In this document: in pieces, positions 26,901 to 38,994 of the stretch | Numbering within the stretch: the first letter of the stretch is position 1 | How the letters are laid out: each line of letters begins with the position of its first letter | Origin: Litomosoides sigmodontis | Taxonomy: Eukaryota; Nematoda; Chromadorea; Rhabditida; Onchocercidae | DNA length: 64,000 nt | Reading direction: 5' to 3' | NCBI GenBank assembly: GCA_963070105.1 | Contig: OY718803.1 | Span: forward strand, 11,629,347 to 11,693,346 | Notes under the pieces: model-generated | What the model was told of the DNA's origin: nothing | The model's database searches: none | The model's input: only the letters and a program-made list of their open reading frames with translations | Made by a program: the position numbers and the translations under genes

Positions 26901-27367
26901 TTCGTGATGGGTATATTGAAAAATTGTCTATTTCATTGAATGATTAACTGGTAACAAACCAAAAGTAACTTATTGATCTTTTCTTTATTTGAAGACTACT
27001 TTTTTTCGGTAGACGTGCCAAAAGAATATCGTGATGGAAGAGAACATTACCGTCTAATTGGTTTCATATCACATATGGGAAGCTCACCACATTCGGGACA
27101 TTACGTTGCTCATATGAAAAAAGTAAATTTTGTTCGTAAATTTTCTTCATTGTATTATGTACAATGGAGTACCCTTAGAAAACATTAGAAGATAACTTGA
27201 ATATTTAAAAAAAAGAAATATTTAAAACGGTTTAATTTTAGGACACGAAATGGTATCTGTTCAACGATGAAAAAGTAGCTGTATCTCAGAATCCACCGAC
27301 ATTGTTGGGTTATGTCTACCTGTATGAACGATATTCTGATCCGGAAGTGACAGCATGTGACGATTAA
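20945..27367 (+). CDS. usp-5: USP5/isopeptidase T ubiquitin hydrolase
   Basis: Deubiquitinase that disassembles unanchored polyubiquitin chains. Exons: 20945-21107, 21501-21655, 22218-22327, 22414-22552, 22726-22904, 23238-23429, 23810-23915, 24217-24375, 24490-24599, 24983-25160, 25534-25713, 25802-25996, 26658-26829, 27013-27122, 27242-27367; 757 aa with all phases matching. Domains: N-terminal cryptic zinc finger (about 20-120, [27 protein letters not shown]); UBP zinc finger (about 190-260, [20 protein letters not shown]); USP catalytic domain with Cys344 (GSSCYISA) and His709 (PHSGHYVAH); and a UBA domain at about 626-672 inserted in the catalytic fold. Vertebrate USP5 has two UBAs; I find only one here. 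The exon 11 donor is best placed at a GC dinucleotide (25714). Exon 5 has a weak acceptor (GGAAAG). Introns 2 and 7 each contain one copy of an 80-base repeat. Confidence 0.94.
22068..22147 (+). repeat. Intronic direct repeat, copy A
   Basis: Eighty bases starting TAACGTCTTGTACTGTG and ending TTTAGTGTCGAAGACAT, in USP5 intron 2. It matches 24027-24107 along its whole length except for a few bases around the middle (near 22105-22118). Confidence 0.9.
24027..24107 (+). repeat. Intronic direct repeat, copy B
   Basis: Second copy of the USP5 intronic repeat, in intron 7, same orientation, about 1.96 kb downstream of copy A. The first 36 and last 35 bases or so are identical to copy A, and the centre differs by small substitutions and one inserted base. 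No flanking inverted repeat or target-site duplication is evident. Confidence 0.9.
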
Positions 27368-28045
27368 TTTCATTCGGTGATTGGTTTAAGAAATTGCAGA
27401 TACTCGCTGTTTCCTTGTTACTAGCTTCATGCACCATTAATTTTAACGTTTACTTTTCGTTCTTATGAAATGCTGAAAAATTAAGTACTAGGTTGATGCT
27501 ATTGTGAAGAAATACAAATTGTTCAGGCATACAACATGTCATTCTTACAGTTATATTTCTTGTGAATGGTCGGATTTTTTGATTATGAACCTTTTTCTAA
27601 AAGATTACTTCAATCGCGCACAGAGGCCTAACGCGGCTGAAAATACTTAAGCGGGGAGCTGTTAAACAAGTTATAGAAGCGCTTCATATAAGCCTTTAAT
27701 ATTTCTGAATTAATATGTACTTGTACGAGTTTCGAACAGCATTTTAGACTTTTCATGCAACTAATTTTTCAAGAACGAGTAAAAGCGGGTCAGGTTTCCC
27801 GGCACTTGAGTTTGAGACTATTCGATCGCTGTTGTCTTGATATAGATGGAGAAGGAACCTCAATGTTTTCAATTAAGACTGGAAAGATCTTTATGCCACT
27901 GAGTGTCAAAACAAGGCTGCTGCCTAACTGATCTAGAATACTGCTGTATTCTAGATCAGTTCATCGAAAACTTAGCAGTATGTAGGATGGCCATTATCCA
28001 ACTTTAAAATCGCTTTTTATTGTTTCTGTGATGAAATGAAGCAAT
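27368..28045. other. Convergent spacer between USP5 and SLC38A10-like 3' ends
   Basis: 678 bases holding two 3' UTRs in opposite orientation. It contains a perfect hairpin, listed separately. No reading frame here is supported. Confidence 0.6.
27926..27961. other. Perfect 16-bp inverted repeat with 4-base loop
   Basis: Left arm AACTGATCTAGAATAC (27926-27941), loop TGCT, right arm GTATTCTAGATCAGTT (27946-27961); every base pairs. It lies 559 bases after the USP5 stop and 85 bases beyond the stop codon of the opposing transporter gene, so it falls in or near the 3' UTR of the latter. Confidence 0.93.
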
Positions 28046-31000
28046 TCAAGTTATTCTCTGGGCTTTACCTTCATGAAAGTTTACAAGACGACCTCTGATC
28101 TCTTTTGTTCGCTTATTATCCGCATTCATTTCCCATGCTCCAGCTACGGTCATCTTTTCCAGCATTTTGGTATTCGACACATCAGCAGTTGTCTGCTTTA
28201 AAATTATACTCTGCTCTTTACGTTGCCTTTCGAACGTTTTGGTCTTCTCATCCATAAGAGCGCCTAAATTTTGCTCCTCTTTTCGTCTTCCTACGAATCT
28301 GACCATTTCTTTCTTTTCCTCCGAAAATGTATTCTGAAATATTGAAAAGATTTTATCAGTTATTCAGCTCAAAAATGGAGATGTTAGTTCGTTGAAATAT
28401 GTTGACATTGAATTAAAGAAACACTACCAGTAGTAAATCGAAGTGAAAGTCTACCGGTCTCCTTTAGTCTGGTAACATTACCTTTCCTCTTTCAGTAAAG
28501 GGCTAGAGGCATTCAAGAAATATAAAGACATGCCTGCAGCTTTGTGCCATTGTCATTGGTTTTGGCCTTTTCCAAATGTTTTAAGACAATTTTCACTTTT
28601 TCGTCACCTAAAAACGACTAATTGTTTAAGTACTTCTTCCCTTCGTTAAACAAATGAGATTATTCGATAGTAATGATATTTTGTCATATCGAGAGCATGC
28701 TACACTTTAATGTTTTTAATTTATAAGGTAGATTCCAGGAAAGCGTCAACAAAAGCATTCACAAATTTTTTGGTTTTTTAACAGACACTTATGATTTCAA
28801 AAAGCGGGTACTGAAACATATGCAAATCATAAAACTTTATTTGAGAAACGACTATTTAAATTAGGATTAAATTACTTAAAAAATCCAACCTATTTTTTTA
28901 GGTAAAATGATGTCGACAACATTTGTTTCCTGTTCCGTATGTAAAACCGCCCATGTACTTCCGATAAGCATAAGCGAACCGATTATTATAGATATCTAAA
29001 AAACTATTTTACCAGGAAGTAAAGGAAAACACATAAAATTCTAAGTGCCATTAGAAAATTTCGGCCGAAAGTTTTGGTAAGATCAACATCATTAGAAGTG
29101 TAAGCCGTGACTAAATGAAACGAAAAAATTCCATACTTTTGCGTAAAACATTAAAGAACGACACTGTTCAATGCCACGAGATACTGAGAGAAACAGTAAC
29201 GACGGGATGATGACTGTTACAAGAGAGCCTATTGTTGCACCCGTTATTGCAAGGATAAATTCAACTGAAAATTATCAACTCAGTCATTGTACTTGAGATT
29301 TAATAGCAAATTAATGATTATACAACTCTGACATAACTAAGAACTTGTTTGGCCAGACTACTATTTAATTATTCACTTCAAGCGATTCAGTTTTTGGCTT
29401 TCTCTACTCTCGTATTAGTTGAAGTTCGCGCCGAAAGAGAAATGAAAAGCACATTAATACAATCCCGAACAATTTCTTGGATGCCGTGGTCAGGACAGGA
29501 CAAAAAAGTCGGGCATGAAAACAATCTGTTACAACCATAGCACTTCAACATAAAATCATATTACAGGCTCGAAAGCCTTCTATAACGAACATGCTTCCTT
29601 ACAAATACAGTGTGACCGCATCATTAACATGGAAATATTTCGTGAACAGAAACTGGACGGTATGAATTTATTGGTCGCTTGAAAAGAATTTTTCTCTTTG
29701 ACACAACATTGTTAGTGTTGAATAAGAAATTGATGAAAAGACATTAAACTTTACTTTCCCTGAAGCAATACTGGGTTAGAAAATATAAACAGACATACCA
29801 TTTGGCACAATTACTGCAGCTAATAAACACGACGATAAGAGGAAAACCGTCAGCGAAACAAACATTAATGAAGGTATACGCAGCATGGAGTATTCGCAAA
29901 CATCCTGTAAAGTGCCCAGAAAAAATTCAACCAAAAAAATTCTTCCTTTTAAAAAAACCCTTTCAAATACTCCATCCTCTAACTTCTTGAGTTTTGTCCG
30001 TACTTTTTAGAACATCATTTGTGGAGCATTGGAGAACTCCTGAATTTCTTCTCCATTTCTTTCTGATCCTTTACTTTCAAAATTTTCTAGAATCTGTAGA
30101 TTCCTCTTTTTCATTTCTTTCAAAAATCTTATCACTCCAGCACTTGAAGGTGCTTTTTTCAATCTACATAAAAATAAGATTTCTTTTATTTAAACACCAT
30201 CACCGATATATGCTAATGATTTTTGATATTATTTGATCAATAGTGGCACCAAAAAATACCGATTTCAAAAGATTATAAAACGCAATTCGACCTGGAAACA
30301 ACATCAGCGGAATACTGACGGCCACCGACAGCATGAATGCTAATTTCATTAATTGGTTCAGCAAGGAATCTTGCAAATATAAGAGGATATCACCACATAA
30401 TTCCACATCGTTAAAGGCAACATATCCGAACAAACCAATAGTTGCGTACAAACCACTACAAATATTCACTGCCCCAGAAACTACTGTATCAACCTAAATT
30501 TTACAGCTCAAAATTTTTAAACATAAGTTCAGGTGAAATCAGTCTCACTAAAATAGCGAGGAAATTCAAAATGAAATATTTGAAAATATCTTCAAGTCGA
30601 ACTAACACTGATGAAAATTAAATGAAAAACCAAAAGATAGAGGACTTCTACTTTAAAATAGCACAGTTACATATATTAGAACTCATCTAACGTAAGTCCA
30701 TTTTTTTGGTGTTGTCCAGTTAGATAAGTTATCTGTTATTTAGTAAGATAGGTTTTTCAATATCTTCAAAAACACAGATGATGAGATACAAAAAAAATAA
30801 GGTGAATTTTTTAGGATTTTTGTTGAAAAATTTTATACTTTAAGAAAAATTTTTCATTTGATTTTTCACATTTTCGTTTCAAAATCAATAGTCGCAGAGA
30901 CGCAAAAAAATTCCAGTTCTAGTTCACTAAAAGGATTACGCAAGTGTAGCAAACTCAAGGAAGCTAACATTATAATCTGCGTAGATAACATGTACTTTAA

Positions 31001-33296
31001 CATGTATTTCTATATCATGCTTACTTAAATTATTGCAATGCCTTATACTATACGCTTTACATTCTCTAACTATATTACAGAATTTCACGAAAAAAATAAT
31101 TACAATATAGAATGGCAGAAAAGTGTACCTTAGCAGTCGATGGCTCTCTGATGCAGTCAGTGACACAAAACAATTGTGTTTGACAAGACAATGCCATTGA
31201 AATAATGGGCAAGCTGAAAACATTTCAAAAATTTTACGACAAAGTCATTTAATATTCACTTTAATTTTTATTTTCTTTTTAAACATACTGCATTCATGTA
31301 ATCCTCGCAAATACATAAACGAGCAAAACCTGTTCAATAAGCCTTCTTGTCTCCACCAACGTATATTCGTACTCCAGTTACGATCTAAGATTCGGGAGAT
31401 GCATTCAGCTAACATGCGTAATACAAATATACCGTAAAACAGTACGGTTATTGAACTAATTTTCGATAGACTGCTTACATTACGAAACAGTGACAGCGGC
31501 AATATAACAGAGATAAAAATTACCACCTGAAATGTCATTGTCCCTAAGTTTTCAAAACAAAATGAGCACCTGGACATTAACACAAAACGGCTTACCATAA
31601 CAAGAATTCGCAGTCTTTGAGTTGGAGCCTGTAATTCCAAATAATCGGCCAATACATGAGGACCGATATCACCAATAACAACCATAAATGATACCACACA
31701 AGACATTAAAAACAAAACCATGAGCAACTGCAATTACAATGCCCTTAATGCATCAAAAAATACGTGCAAACAGATTAAATTTCCAATGCAGGTCGTATCA
31801 AAATCAAAATGCAGATGGTTGCTATTAATTCAAAAAAGTACATAGAAAATGGGAAAAGTGAAATCTTAAACCAAACTGCATTATTTGATTTCATATGTTC
31901 TAACATAAAACTTAAGTCTTAATTGCATCTGACAAACGTCCGCACACTTTTGAGAAGTGGCTAATTTAAATCAGAAATCTACGAAGTTAAATGAAGCTGT
32001 AGTTATATAAATCAAAATCAACCTCAACAAAACGTTTTCCGCAACTACCAAAAGCGTGCGATGCTATAGATTCATAACTTCGACGCCTGCAAATTTCATT
32101 TTCTTAAAATCTTCCACTGCGGTTGGAAAGAACTATTCAAGATTCAAAAGTACGACTTCAAAAACATTGTTCTAACTTAAAATTTATGTTACTTCGAAAT
32201 GCATTCCATTAAACATTCTAATGCTATTCTATGGAGAAGAAAAAGAGCCTTTCTGGTCTCGAAATAACCAAAAATTGATAACTTTAAAAGAAATGTGAAC
32301 TACATTCTTGAAACCGAAGATCATAAAGTAAGAGAAATATGCACGTTTGCGAAATGAGTAGCAAAACCTGTATATAAAATGAACACATACAATAAAACAA
32401 CAGAGTGTGCGACTCAGTATACAATAAAAGCACACAAAAAAAAAAACTGGATATAAAATTTGAAATCATACCGCGTCAGGAGTGCTCCTTGATACAATAA
32501 GTGACAAGTGATTTTGGTCAGTGCTGAACAAATCACAATTAGAATAGTACCAAGCAAAATGCCGCACTGAAAATCGAAAATTTCAAATAAAAAGAAGATA
32601 AAGAAGCATGATTTAATAATAACACAAATAATGTGACTGTGAGCATACCGTAAATATGCCAATAATCTCACGCAATTTATGATACTACCATGAGAACTTT
32701 TAACATTGAATATGAGCTGCGGAAACATTTTCGATGCTTTTCACTAAGTGTAGGGTATGTTTCAACACATTTAATATGTGCAATTGTAACTGTGAGAAAT
32801 AAGTGTCTGTAACTTCAAGCAGTGTAATCACTTCCTCACATGACTGTTTGTAATTTTCCGCCATAATACAACGGTATTCACAAGCATCATATATTAGGCA
32901 ACAACACTACGAAATGATTTACAGAAATTGTCGGCTCTTCCAGATAAATGTGCCAAATTATTATTGGCAATAAGCATCGCAATAATTACGTGATAATTTC
33001 ATCACATAATTGTTATTTTTTATAAAAGGAAATCGGTTTTACTTCACCTGATAAACTCAAACCTCTACCGTACTTTCTTTAACGTGTGATCCGAAAAGAT
33101 ACTCGAACACATAACGTGAAACTTTCCTTAATACCTTTTGTAAACAGTACGGCATGGCAAGCACACTAGCGCCAACGATACAATTAGCAAGGTTGAAAAC
33201 ATGTGGCCACCGATTGAATTTCGATAATAATGTTTGATCGATGATGATGCTTCCCCGCCCACTTCGATCTTCCACTTTCTTCAGTGTAGCATACAT
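28046..33296 (-). CDS. SLC38A10-like amino acid transporter (AAAP superfamily)
   Basis: Membrane amino acid transporter of the SLC38 type. Exons (minus): 33135-33296, 32472-32566, 32023-32086, 31596-31727, 31330-31526, 31129-31213, 30260-30493, 29799-29904, 29137-29264, 28890-28995, 28534-28607, 28046-28333; 556 aa, all phases consistent. TM1 carries NCIVGASVLAMPYCLQKCG, matching the SLC38A10 NSIVGVSVLTMPFCFKQCG pattern. Further family landmarks are RRRSYESIASHAFG, VVIGDIG, LPLSLFRNV and the pair VPNVEFILAITGATIGSL. About ten to eleven hydrophobic segments are followed by a charged cytoplasmic tail of about 150 residues (KTKTFERQRKEQ). The start is the first ATG in frame before TM1; an additional upstream exon is possible because the frame is open for 14 more codons. 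The intron before the last exon has a GC donor (28533-28532); reading on to the nearest GT breaks the frame. Confidence 0.88.
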
Positions 33297-36200
33297 TATC
33301 CGTACATCTAGCACTGAATTGAAATACCGTAAATTCAACCTCCACCAACTGAGAATCGTGAAATTTCACACATATCAGCTGTGCCAGAATCCTCGTACTG
33401 CGTATTTTAAACCGTCAAAATCGAAGTTTTTCTACACCTCATAACAGTTGCCTTTACCATAGAATGAATAGTGTACTGAAAATGAAATAATTTAAGTAAA
33501 ACATGACAACAACAAAACACGTGTTAGCTGCGTAAGCCTGAGTCACACGTCTCACACAGAGACATCAGCTACAAACCTCATCACGTCGTGCAACGCTTCA
33601 TGAAAAGCGTTGTCCGCTGCAAATATTCATTTAACTTTTAGGATTTCGAAGGAAGAGAAGCGTAAAGTTACGTGAAAATTTAGCGATTAATTCATTGATG
33701 CAGAATGCTATCGATTCTAGTCGGAGAGTTTTTTGAAACCGATGATTCAGCAATGCGGATATGCTTTCTTCTTCGCGATTTCGTATGCGGTTTTTGGTGA
33801 ATCTCTCTTCTCTTGCCTTCCTTCCTTCCTCTTCCACTGAACGAACCCAAGCGAACTTCACACTCTCCGTTTCCAAGACGCATCATCATCGCAACATGCA
33901 CAGCATAATTCAGATTTTTCACCGTCGAAAACATTTGGAGAACAGCAGCCAGTTACTGCACCTTCCGCAAAATCTATCAACCAATATTTAGGTGGATATC
34001 TCCGGTCGAGAAGTTTCTCTTCTTCGTTAGCTCCAAGCAACGAAATACTGTATGAGTACGTTCTTGTGGGTCCTACGACGGGTAAAATTTCAAGTGCTTT
34101 GTTCGGGGAGGTAATTTAGACTAATTTAAGAAATGCCATTTCGTTCCACCCGCCATCGTCTTCTGCCTCGTTCTACTGCTGTCTAATCAGTTCTACTTCC
34201 TTACCGTAATGAATGAGAAGTGTCGCGCTATCATGTTATTTATGTAATGCCATCACTTTGCAAGAAACCCTGGTACTTCGGACCATTTCTATGTTACGTG
34301 CCAAAACAAGCGGAATGGAAATTTGCACTGGAGAAACAGAAACACTGGAAACCAAGAATTTTCGGTAAGAATTTACCGAGGAAACGAAAATGGTAATAAC
34401 GAGGTAGTTTTTCTTTTTGGAAATAGCCTCTCTCTCTCTCAGCGCTCACAGGGAATGTGAAGGCAATCTAACTATCAGGAATCCCTCCCCATAGCATCAG
34501 CACTTCTTCAAGAAGCAAGGGAAGGAGTCATTTTGAATGAGAAGAAGACTATCACTGTCTCCAGCATTTTACCACAGTAAATACTGTTCAATAAAGAATT
34601 GCAATGTAGGTCTCATCCGGATTCAAACTGAAATCATGTTACCGGAAGCCGACTGGGTTCCCGACATCAACATCCAGAACAGATAATTATAATCTGTATT
34701 GGCAAGGTCAGCAGTAATTATTTCAATTGTTATCATGCTTTGCAAATTTAAAAGGTTCGAAAGGCAAAAAGATTTTGTGAAATTCTATGCAGCAGGTCGT
34801 ATGAGAGGTGTATTTGGGACAAGAGCGCTATTTTATCCTTCAAATTTCATAGAAGAGGAAGATCGACGATATGAAAGAATTTATTGAGGCTAAGATTGGA
34901 TGAATTATATAACACAGAGTACAAGACATGCCAGTAGTTTACTGCTTTCGGCGTATTGAAATGATACGACGGAAGAGTGATGAAAAGTTGAAATAATTAG
35001 TGAAACTAAAATATGGCTGATTGATGGATGATTCGTAGTGCTGGTGATCTCTGACTGAAAGATCTCAAAAACATTTTCCCATCTCGCCGGATCTTGCTGA
35101 TTTAGCTGAACAAGCACAATTGCCGTTTTTTTCTATTGTTTGATGAAGTGAGGTAGCACGTTTGCTTCACGCACTTCGATTGTCACTCATCCATTCTTCA
35201 AAATGACATACATCTAAATTTAACATGTAGATAGAGTTCTTTCATGTCATGTATAGGATCTTGTTAATAAAGCAAAGGCTGGCTCGAGAGATCTCGTTTT
35301 GAACGCTGGCGTTGGAGGCTCCTTTTTGTACTTGGCATTTTGCGACAAACTATTTCCATTCTTTATAGGTTGTTGCTTACTATTATTATTCTGTTTATAT
35401 TGCCGATTAAAATTATCATCATTAAATCAGCCGATAGGAGACGATTAGCTGTATTTGCTACCAAAGTGATATTACGTTACTATTTACTATAAACGTTTCA
35501 GAATTACTGATTATTAAAGCAGCATTGGAAATTGCGGCTTGTAAGTGGCACTAAATCTCTGAACAGTCATTATGCTCTTTCTCTACATAATTTGTCCAAA
35601 CTTATTTTATTAAAGGATCAGAGAATGTAGAAATTCGAGAGATTCTACAGACAATAGATTTATTACATCCAAAAAGAACTGTTTGCAAGATATGTCTAAT
35701 GAAAAGTAAAACAAGCTGACTGAGTGAAGTGCCTTGTGGGAGCAGTTATGAGAGAGCCTGTCCTGTTTGGTAAGAAGATGTTGTGATAAAAAATTTTAAC
35801 GTTCAAATGAAACACAAATCAATGAAACACATAACTTCTTCACACAGGTCCCATTATTTAAATAATGTCATCGAAAAGGAGAAAAGTTTCTTCAAATAGG
35901 GATTTCCCATGGGAGGGAAAATAATGTAGATTTGAATCAGGCACAAAATTGCTGACAAAAATCAACACGTTTGATTTGCTGAGGACTGTCTTACGAAATT
36001 TCGAAAAATCTCTCCACGTGATCCTTTAAACAAGAATATTGCTAACCTTCAATATTCTACCCAAGTAAACGCCAGTATACAGCCTCAATTCAGTTATGCT
36101 TTGCAAAAGTTAATAATGCTTTACCAGGTGAAACAGTGTACAAACCGTTGGAATGCAAGTTGAAATCAAATGATGCGTGAAAACAATGCGCGACTGCTGT

Positions 36201-36513
36201 TGCTTTTCCGAGTGGTGATCACTGGACAGGGTTCAATCACTCAGCTTCGTACAGCAGTGTCTTGAATGATGGAAGCACTTGCTCAAGCTAAGGCATAGAT
36301 GTGACCGATTACAGCACTAATCGTAGTCGCTGTGGGAAGCACCTGCTTAGGGGCATTTTCAAGTGAAACAACAAATTGAACACACACTGATTGCAACACA
36401 CTGAATTGTCCTTCTACTCTCGCAAAGAACAATTAACATTGCTTACTCCTAACACACTCTACAGATCACTCGCAAAATGAGCAAAGTAAAAAAAAAACTC
36501 ATAAATGAAAAAC
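33297..36513. other. Spacer with possible unplaced minus-strand exons
   Basis: No confident gene. It contains short C/T-rich runs (34430-34441) and several minus-strand frames that look weakly protein-like: 35280-35400 (contains KKEPPTPAFKTRSLEPAF) and 35000-35110 (contains DPARWENVFEIF after a TTGTTCAG acceptor). They could be downstream exons of the gene starting at 37051, but I could not link them by phase. Two acceptors near 36330 and 36230 would each give a phase-consistent short C-terminus for that gene. Confidence 0.4.
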
Positions 36514-37051
36514 CTGTGGGAGCTGAGATGCTCACATCAAGTGGAATATTGCTCTCAGATTGACTGGCACTTCCTTTCCGCAATTTCTTCCTACATGCTG
36601 CTTTAGCACCAGTCTTGTCAATAGAATCCTCCTGAAGTTGAGACAGTAGTTGGATACGATATTCAAATCAATCCTAACATCTCTTTTCGGGTAAAATATA
36701 ATGCCAGAAGAAAGTGATATGGGACGGTTAAATTTCAGGAAGTTATTTCGTTAAAAAAAATTATGACTACGCAAATTTTAAGTACCTCAAGTGTTGTTAC
36801 GTATTTTTTGGCGTAAATTTTGAGCCTGACAGCTGTTTCTGCACAGTCGATCTTGATACGTGTGTTGGATTTCCCTGAAAAGAAAAGATGATGAATGTAA
36901 TTGATGAGCAATTTTATGGAAGATGCATGCTTATAGCTAGCAAGCACCATGTAAAATGTTTCAATTCCTTACCTTCCTCATTGGAATCGACCCCAACGCA
37001 GAGCGAACGATTTGAGAGAACGGAAAACAGCGGCGGAACTGGAAAATGCAT
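36514..37051 (-). CDS. Unrecognised gene, three phase-consistent exons, 3' end unresolved
   Basis: Exons (minus): 36973-37051, 36786-36874, 36514-36631; 95 codons to the last donor, with good GTAAGG, GTACTT and GTTTTT donors and TTTTCAG/CTTCAG acceptors. The ATG at 37051 begins MHFPVPPLFSV; the middle exon reads SNTRIKIDCAETAVRLKIY and the third KKLRKGSASQSESNIPLDV. The last residues, SISAPTG, resemble the first half of a CRIB motif (ISxPxxFxHxxH), but I could not find the second half downstream, so no function is proposed. The frame is also open upstream of the chosen ATG. It points away from the calpain gene. Confidence 0.5.
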
Positions 37052-37885
37052 TTCGCTAGTAATCTTCAACAAGTGGGATTGTTGCTGCAAGTTTCGTGAG
37101 AGATGCAAGAAACAGTTCAGTGCTTTAAATGCTAAACACACATACACTGAAATGCGTGTCTCCAACGATATCGCATGTTTCTTGTTTGTGACATCTGGTA
37201 AACATCCGTCGCACTAACGTGCTCTTCTTTGCCGGACGCAACACAATTTACCGTGTCCCTCTGATGCTCGAACATGAAGAGCGGAAGAAAGAGAGTGAAA
37301 CTTCTGCGTTAGCACTTCCGCGGGATGCGACCTGCGGGATACGACACACGGACACAACCCTTGAGTAGTAACATGCGATTATGTTCAAATGTCACCAGAA
37401 GCATGCAGCAACCGTTTCCAGTAAAGAGGGGAAGAGATCACCGGTTACCGATTCCGCCGCTCTGGCCCCGCGTGCTCTTTTTGATCAATTAAAGAGTTTT
37501 ACGTGCGCAGGGTCCACACGTCGCATTTCTCTCTCCCCAGACTCCCTCCTTCTTGCCCCTACTTCTGCGCCGCACTAGACCCTCTCTTTCCTTTTCCTCG
37601 CACTTTCCTTTTACAGAAACACATGAATCTAACTTTCTCAACTCTCTGCTCTCCTCGGGAAGCGCGCTATTTCCCACAAACTTTACGGATCAGTTTACCA
37701 TGGATTTCACTTAATACTCCGTAGAAGCGGTCGTCTTCGGTGGCACCAGCTCGTTTTTGGCTAGTACCGGGAATTTAGAGAGGCAATTTCACCATAATGG
37801 AAGATGATTTGCAGAGCTGAAAATGCAGGAAAGCCTCCTTTTGGTTACCTGTAACTTCTTTACTACCGTCGTTGTTTATCGAAGC

Positions 37886-37903
37886 GATCACTGATCAGTG
37901 ATC
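37886..37903. other. 18-bp perfect palindrome
   Basis: GATCACTGATCAGTGATC is identical to its reverse complement, with no spacer; flanking bases do not extend the symmetry. It could be a dimeric transcription-factor site upstream of one of the two divergent genes, or chance. Confidence 0.85.
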
Positions 37904-38971
37904 AGCTGGCTCTTCATTTTACCTGTTGAAAATATTGCCAGAATGAGGAGGACGTTGCGTGGCGAGCATTTTTAATGGCGCGACGTCAGCTTTTCCTACT
38001 TTCAAGAATCAAAAGAAATTGAGGCGTGGAATCCCGATGAAATACCTCGGTGTCTTAAGTAAGTGAAATCACCATGTTTGAGAGGTTCTTCTACATCGCT
38101 CTCGACATAGAGGTGCAGGTGCGGCGCAGTCATCTCACTTCTCATCAATTAGCGACAGGTTTTCAAATACGAAGTTTGCTTGGACCGTTGTTTTTGCTAG
38201 AAATTCGATTTTTTGCAACTGACTGACCAGGTGGTTTCCAGTGGTGGTGTATTAAGTAACTGAATTGTTAAATTTCAAGGCACATCAAAATCAATTCTCT
38301 GTTATTCATGTAAATGCGTGGTGACGACTCTACTAAAATCCAGAAGGAAAACTACGAAGTGCGAGGCAGTCGAAATTGGTTGACTGTCAAGTAGATGCAC
38401 TGAGGAGCATGGTTCCTGTAGTGCCTCTCCAAGGGACAGCACACTTCTTCCTGACCGTCTCCACCCCACTTCCGCTACAGTCGGTCCAGTCACTGTGCAT
38501 CTGGTGGAATCCCTTCAGTTCACTGCCATGCTCGTTTATTTAAACGCTTTCTGTAGTTGCACGCGCCAACACAAACGCCACAGACCTTGAACAAAGAAAT
38601 TCCAATGTATCCAAGTTTTCCCTAGCAATCTGAGTACTTGCACCCATGCAGAACTTTCGTGTAATTACCTCTAGCCTCACGGAGCTGCTGCATTGCTACT
38701 GTTACGCCTCAAGCGAAAAGCACGCATTGCACAGAGACCACGTGACTTGACATGTGACCGAGTAGAAGTAAAACGCAAACATAAGCGAACCACGTACTAC
38801 TTACTACTACTACCACTCATCAGTATCTCTGCTTCCTGGGGAGGACATACAGATAGATAGATAGAGCGATGAATGAATGAAGTAAGCGGTGAGAAACATC
38901 GGTTAACTGAACTAACTCGTCGTAATCGCACCAGCAACCGTCCTCTCCCGTTACCAGTTGGCGTCAACACA

Positions 38972-38994
38972 ACACACACACACACACACACACA
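38972..38994. repeat. (AC)n microsatellite
   Basis: About eleven AC units in the spacer upstream of calpain. Confidence 0.85.

Noticed and set aside
29349..29660. Candidate transporter exons on the minus strand
   Set aside because: No donor with the phase required by exon 29137-29264. The exon at 29799-29904 supplies the conserved VIVPN-V sequence.
29970..30170. Possible extra minus-strand exon in the transporter (contains GVIRFLKEMKKRN)
   Set aside because: It needs an upstream exon ending in phase 2, but the preceding exon offers only phases 0 and 1; exons 30260-30493 and 29799-29904 join directly in phase 0 and match the family.
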